Source: Actinomycetes bacterium
Lineage (GTDB): Bacteria; Actinomycetota; Acidimicrobiia; Acidimicrobiales; Palsa-688
Assembly: GCA_021846485.1 (NCBI GenBank)
Contig: JAJZWW010000223.1
Coordinates: 1-5,859 of the forward strand
DNA length: 5,859 nucleotides
Reading direction: 5' to 3'
The position numbers were made by a program, and so were the translations under genes. The notes under the pieces are model-generated. The model made no database searches. It was not told the origin of the DNA and saw only the letters and a list, made by a program, of their open reading frames with translations. This document shows positions 4,365-5,859 of the stretch, piece after piece. Every line of letters starts with the position of its first letter. Position 1 is the stretch's first letter.

Positions 4365-5558
4365 TCAGCGCCTCCGCTTGCGCCAGCCGACCGGCAGCAC
4401 CCGGTCGAGCACGTCGTCGACGGTCACCGCCCCGAGGAGACGGCCGGTGCTGTCGCAGACCGCCACTGCGATCAGGTTGTAGGCGGCCAGGCGCTCGGCC
4501 ACCTCCCGCTCGTCGAGCTCGGGACGGACGAAGTCAGCGCCGCTGATGCAGCTGGCGACGGGGTGGGCGGGCGGCTCACGCAGGAGGCGCTGGAAGCCGA
4601 CCATGCCGAGGAACCGGCCTGTGGGGGTGTCGGTCGGCGGCTCGCAGACGAACGCCTGGGCAGCGATCGCTGGCGGCTCGTCGGGGTCTCGGAGCCGCGC
4701 GAGGGCTTCCGCTACCGACACGTCCGGGGCAAGGATTATCGGCTCGGGGGTCATGAGCCCGCCGGCAGTGGTGGCGTCGTAGCGCAGCAGCCGGCTTATC
4801 GCGGCGGCATCCTCGGGCTCGAGGGCGGTGAGAAACTGCACCCTGCGCTCGGCGGGCATGGCCGCGAGCAGGTCGGCGGCATCGTCGGGTTCCATCTCCT
4901 CGACCACGTCGGCCGCCCGGGCGAGGTCGAGATCCTCCAGGAGCCGGACCTGCTCGTCCTCGGGAAGCTCCTCCAAGATGTCGGCGAGCTGCTCGTCGGG
5001 GACGGCCTTGGCGATCAGGGCCCGGCGTCCGGGTGGCAGGGCGTGGACGGTGGCGGCGATGTCGGTCGGGTTCATGTCCCGCAGTGCCGCGAGCTGAGCC
5101 CCGACCGGTCCACCGTCGAACAGCTCCCGGGCGTCCTGCCAGTCGACCACCCGGCGGGTCCTCTGGTACAGCGCCCGTCGGGCGCCCAGGGCGACGCTCA
5201 CGACCTCCCACTCCCCCCGGTCGCCGGGGGCCAGGGCTACGTCGGTCACGACCTCCGCTCCCAGGCCCCGGCCGAAGAGCGCGCTCAAGAGGATCTCGCC
5301 GTCGCGCGAGCGGAAGTGCCGCAGGTCCACGGTCCCCCCCCGAAGGGTGATGCCTCCGGGGCCGATGGAGGCCGCGCGGCCGGCGCTCACGAAGATCCGC
5401 CGCCGCTGCACGTTCGCCACGAAGCCGAGCACCCGGGGGGACGACAGGCCGTGGGCCGGGGCAACGACCACGTCCTCGACGCGCCCGATGGTCGCTCCGA
5501 GCTCGTCGGCGAGACCGAGACGCATCAGGCGGGCGGCGAAGACACGCTCCTCGGGCAC
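4365..5558 (-). CDS. PRC-barrel / MgtE N-terminal / CBS-domain protein lacking the Mg2+ channel domain (397 aa)
   Basis: From GTG 5558 the protein shows a PRC-barrel-like beta-rich N-terminal region (about residues 3-75, IGRVEDVVV and VLGFVANVQRRRIFV), a second such segment (about 95-140), a helical MgtE-N superhelix (about 150-260, with ILEELPEDEQ, VVEEMEPDDAADLL, FLTALEPEDAAAISRLL), the MgtE signature TAGGLMT (264-270) and a CBS pair (about 265-330 and 332-390). It ends in WRKRRR with no hydrophobic segment, whereas true MgtE channels continue with five membrane helices. It therefore resembles the Mg2+-sensing cytosolic half alone; in MgtE the acidic N/CBS region binds Mg2+. It probably acts as a regulatory or sensor protein rather than a transporter. 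The frame stays open to 5705, but that stretch is Pro/Arg-rich with no family similarity, so GTG 5558 is preferred although no clear Shine-Dalgarno sequence precedes it. Its stop abuts the ATG of the DUF1003 gene. Confidence 0.85.
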   Translation of the reverse strand: MPEERVFAARLMRLGLADELGATIGRVEDVVVAPAHGLSSPRVLGFVANVQRRRIFVSAGRAASIGPGGITLRGGTVDLRHFRSRDGEILLSALFGRGLGAEVVTDVALAPGDRGEWEVVSVALGARRALYQRTRRVVDWQDARELFDGGPVGAQLAALRDMNPTDIAATVHALPPGRRALIAKAVPDEQLADILEELPEDEQVRLLEDLDLARAADVVEEMEPDDAADLLAAMPAERRVQFLTALEPEDAAAISRLLRYDATTAGGLMTPEPIILAPDVSVAEALARLRDPDEPPAIAAQAFVCEPPTDTPTGRFLGMVGFQRLLREPPAHPVASCISGADFVRPELDEREVAERLAAYNLIAVAVCDSTGRLLGAVTVDDVLDRVLPVGWRKRRR

Positions 5559-5600
5559 GCTGCAGGGTACCCAGCACGAGGGTTGCGTCCGGGGGCCGGG

Positions 5601-5627
5601 CCGGGAGCGCCCCCTCCCGGGCGCTCT
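5601..5627 (-). promoter_or_regulatory. Mutually exclusive hairpins upstream of the MgtE-N/CBS gene
   Basis: Two stems share bases. CCGGGAG (5601-5607) pairs with CTCCCGG (5614-5620). GAGCGCCC (5605-5612) pairs with GGGCGCTC (5619-5626), extendable by one G-T pair. They cannot form together, a layout seen in RNA switches, and lie about 45-70 bases upstream of GTG 5558. At this GC content chance pairing is possible, and the sequence does not match a known Mg2+ riboswitch I can recognise. Confidence 0.3.
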
Positions 5628-5794
5628 GATCACGCGGGGTGGTGCTGGCGGGCTTCTACCGGGAAAGAACGAACCTGCCCGCCGCGCTTCTCCACCAGCC
5701 ACCACCCGCGGGCGTGGGTGCGAAACCGTCCAGCAGGCAAGTCTCTCCTCGGTGGCTAAGTGGTCCTCCGCGGAAGTTCTCGCGTGAAAGCGGG

Positions 5795-5859
5795 TCAGCG
5801 ATCTGGCAGGCGATCCGACCAGGCGGTGGGATCACCCAGGTAGAGCCCGCAGGCGCAGT
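5795..5859 (-). CDS. Possible C-terminal end of a leftward gene running off the window
   Basis: On the minus strand the frame from the window edge reads CACGLYLGDPTAWSDRLPDR and then stops at TGA (5795-5797). The residue mix and mostly G/C third positions look like protein, but with only 20 codons this cannot be told from chance and no family can be named. If real, it would lie in the same direction and upstream of the MgtE-N/CBS gene, separated by about 235 bases. Confidence 0.2.
   Translation of the reverse strand, partial: CACGLYLGDPTAWSDRLPDR

Larger units (their letters stand above)
5559..5859. other. Mostly non-coding region upstream of the MgtE-N/CBS gene
   Basis: No convincing complete gene is seen on either strand over about 300 bases. 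Composition from about 5650 to 5795 is less GC-extreme than the neighbouring genes (GGAAAGAAC, GTGGCTAAGTGG), as expected for a regulatory region. It should hold the promoter of the leftward pair, but I could not find a convincing -35/-10 pair. It contains the hairpin cluster at 5601-5627 and, at the far edge, a possible gene end. Confidence 0.5.

Noticed and set aside
5564..5569. TACCCT on the minus strand as a -10 element for leaderless transcription at GTG 5558
   Set aside because: It fits TANNNT but lies only 5 bases from the GTG and no reasonable -35 hexamer is found at normal spacing.
5559..5705. N-terminal extension of the MgtE-N/CBS gene from 5705
   Set aside because: The 49 extra residues are Pro/Arg/Gly-rich, cover the hairpin cluster and resemble translated non-coding DNA; the conserved PRC-barrel-like region begins right after GTG 5558.
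3882..5759. Very long plus-strand open frame (625 codons) opposite the DUF1003 and MgtE-N/CBS genes
   Set aside because: It spans two genes with strong domain motifs on the minus strand; its product is low-complexity in Gly/Glu/Asp/Val/His and shows no domain.
5700..5859. tRNA or small RNA gene in the right-hand intergenic region
   Set aside because: I looked for an acceptor stem, a T-loop and a cloverleaf on both strands and found no consistent set.

Overview
The window is very GC-rich DNA with strong G/C bias at third codon positions, GTG starts alongside ATG, and almost no non-coding space. Together with the gene families present (actinobacterial-type PspA, tandem YbjQ proteins, a PRC-barrel/MgtE-N/CBS protein followed by a DUF1003 protein), this suggests a high-GC actinobacterial chromosome. 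A deep-branching group such as Acidimicrobiia is possible, but the sequence alone does not settle it. There is no phage, CRISPR or large mobile-element signature.

Left part (1-3641, + strand): one operon-like run of five genes. It opens mid-gene with a PspA/IM30-family coiled-coil protein whose frame is cut by an in-frame amber codon at 241-243. A GTG that overlaps the pspA stop starts a small uncharacterised protein (579-995). Three consecutive genes (1077-1871, 1961-2767, 2760-3641) follow, each encoding two head-to-tail YbjQ-like (PF01906-type) domains, so six such domains in all. The gene junctions are a GTGA overlap, an 81-bp gap, an 89-bp gap and an 8-bp overlap. The 89-bp gap carries two perfect hairpins and is bracketed by an 8-bp direct repeat, so it looks like a small inserted palindromic element.

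Middle (3642-3791): a convergent intergenic region with a 22-base near-continuous inverted repeat, probably a two-way transcription stop, next to an imperfect 22-bp direct repeat.

Right part (3792-5558, - strand): two coupled genes. The first encodes a soluble MgtE-N/CBS protein with an N-terminal PRC-barrel-like region and no channel domain. The second, starting exactly where the first stops, encodes a DUF1003 two-helix membrane protein. Upstream (5559-5859) is mostly non-coding, with mutually exclusive hairpins and perhaps the last codons of another leftward gene.

Interpretation: the left operon looks like an envelope-stress module in which PspA, normally a membrane-binding scaffold, is linked to an expanded set of YbjQ proteins. 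No pspB/pspC-like membrane partner is visible in the window. The right pair is a membrane-associated, probably Mg2+-responsive unit. The YbjQ expansion, the amber codon in pspA and the inserted palindromic segment are the most unusual points.
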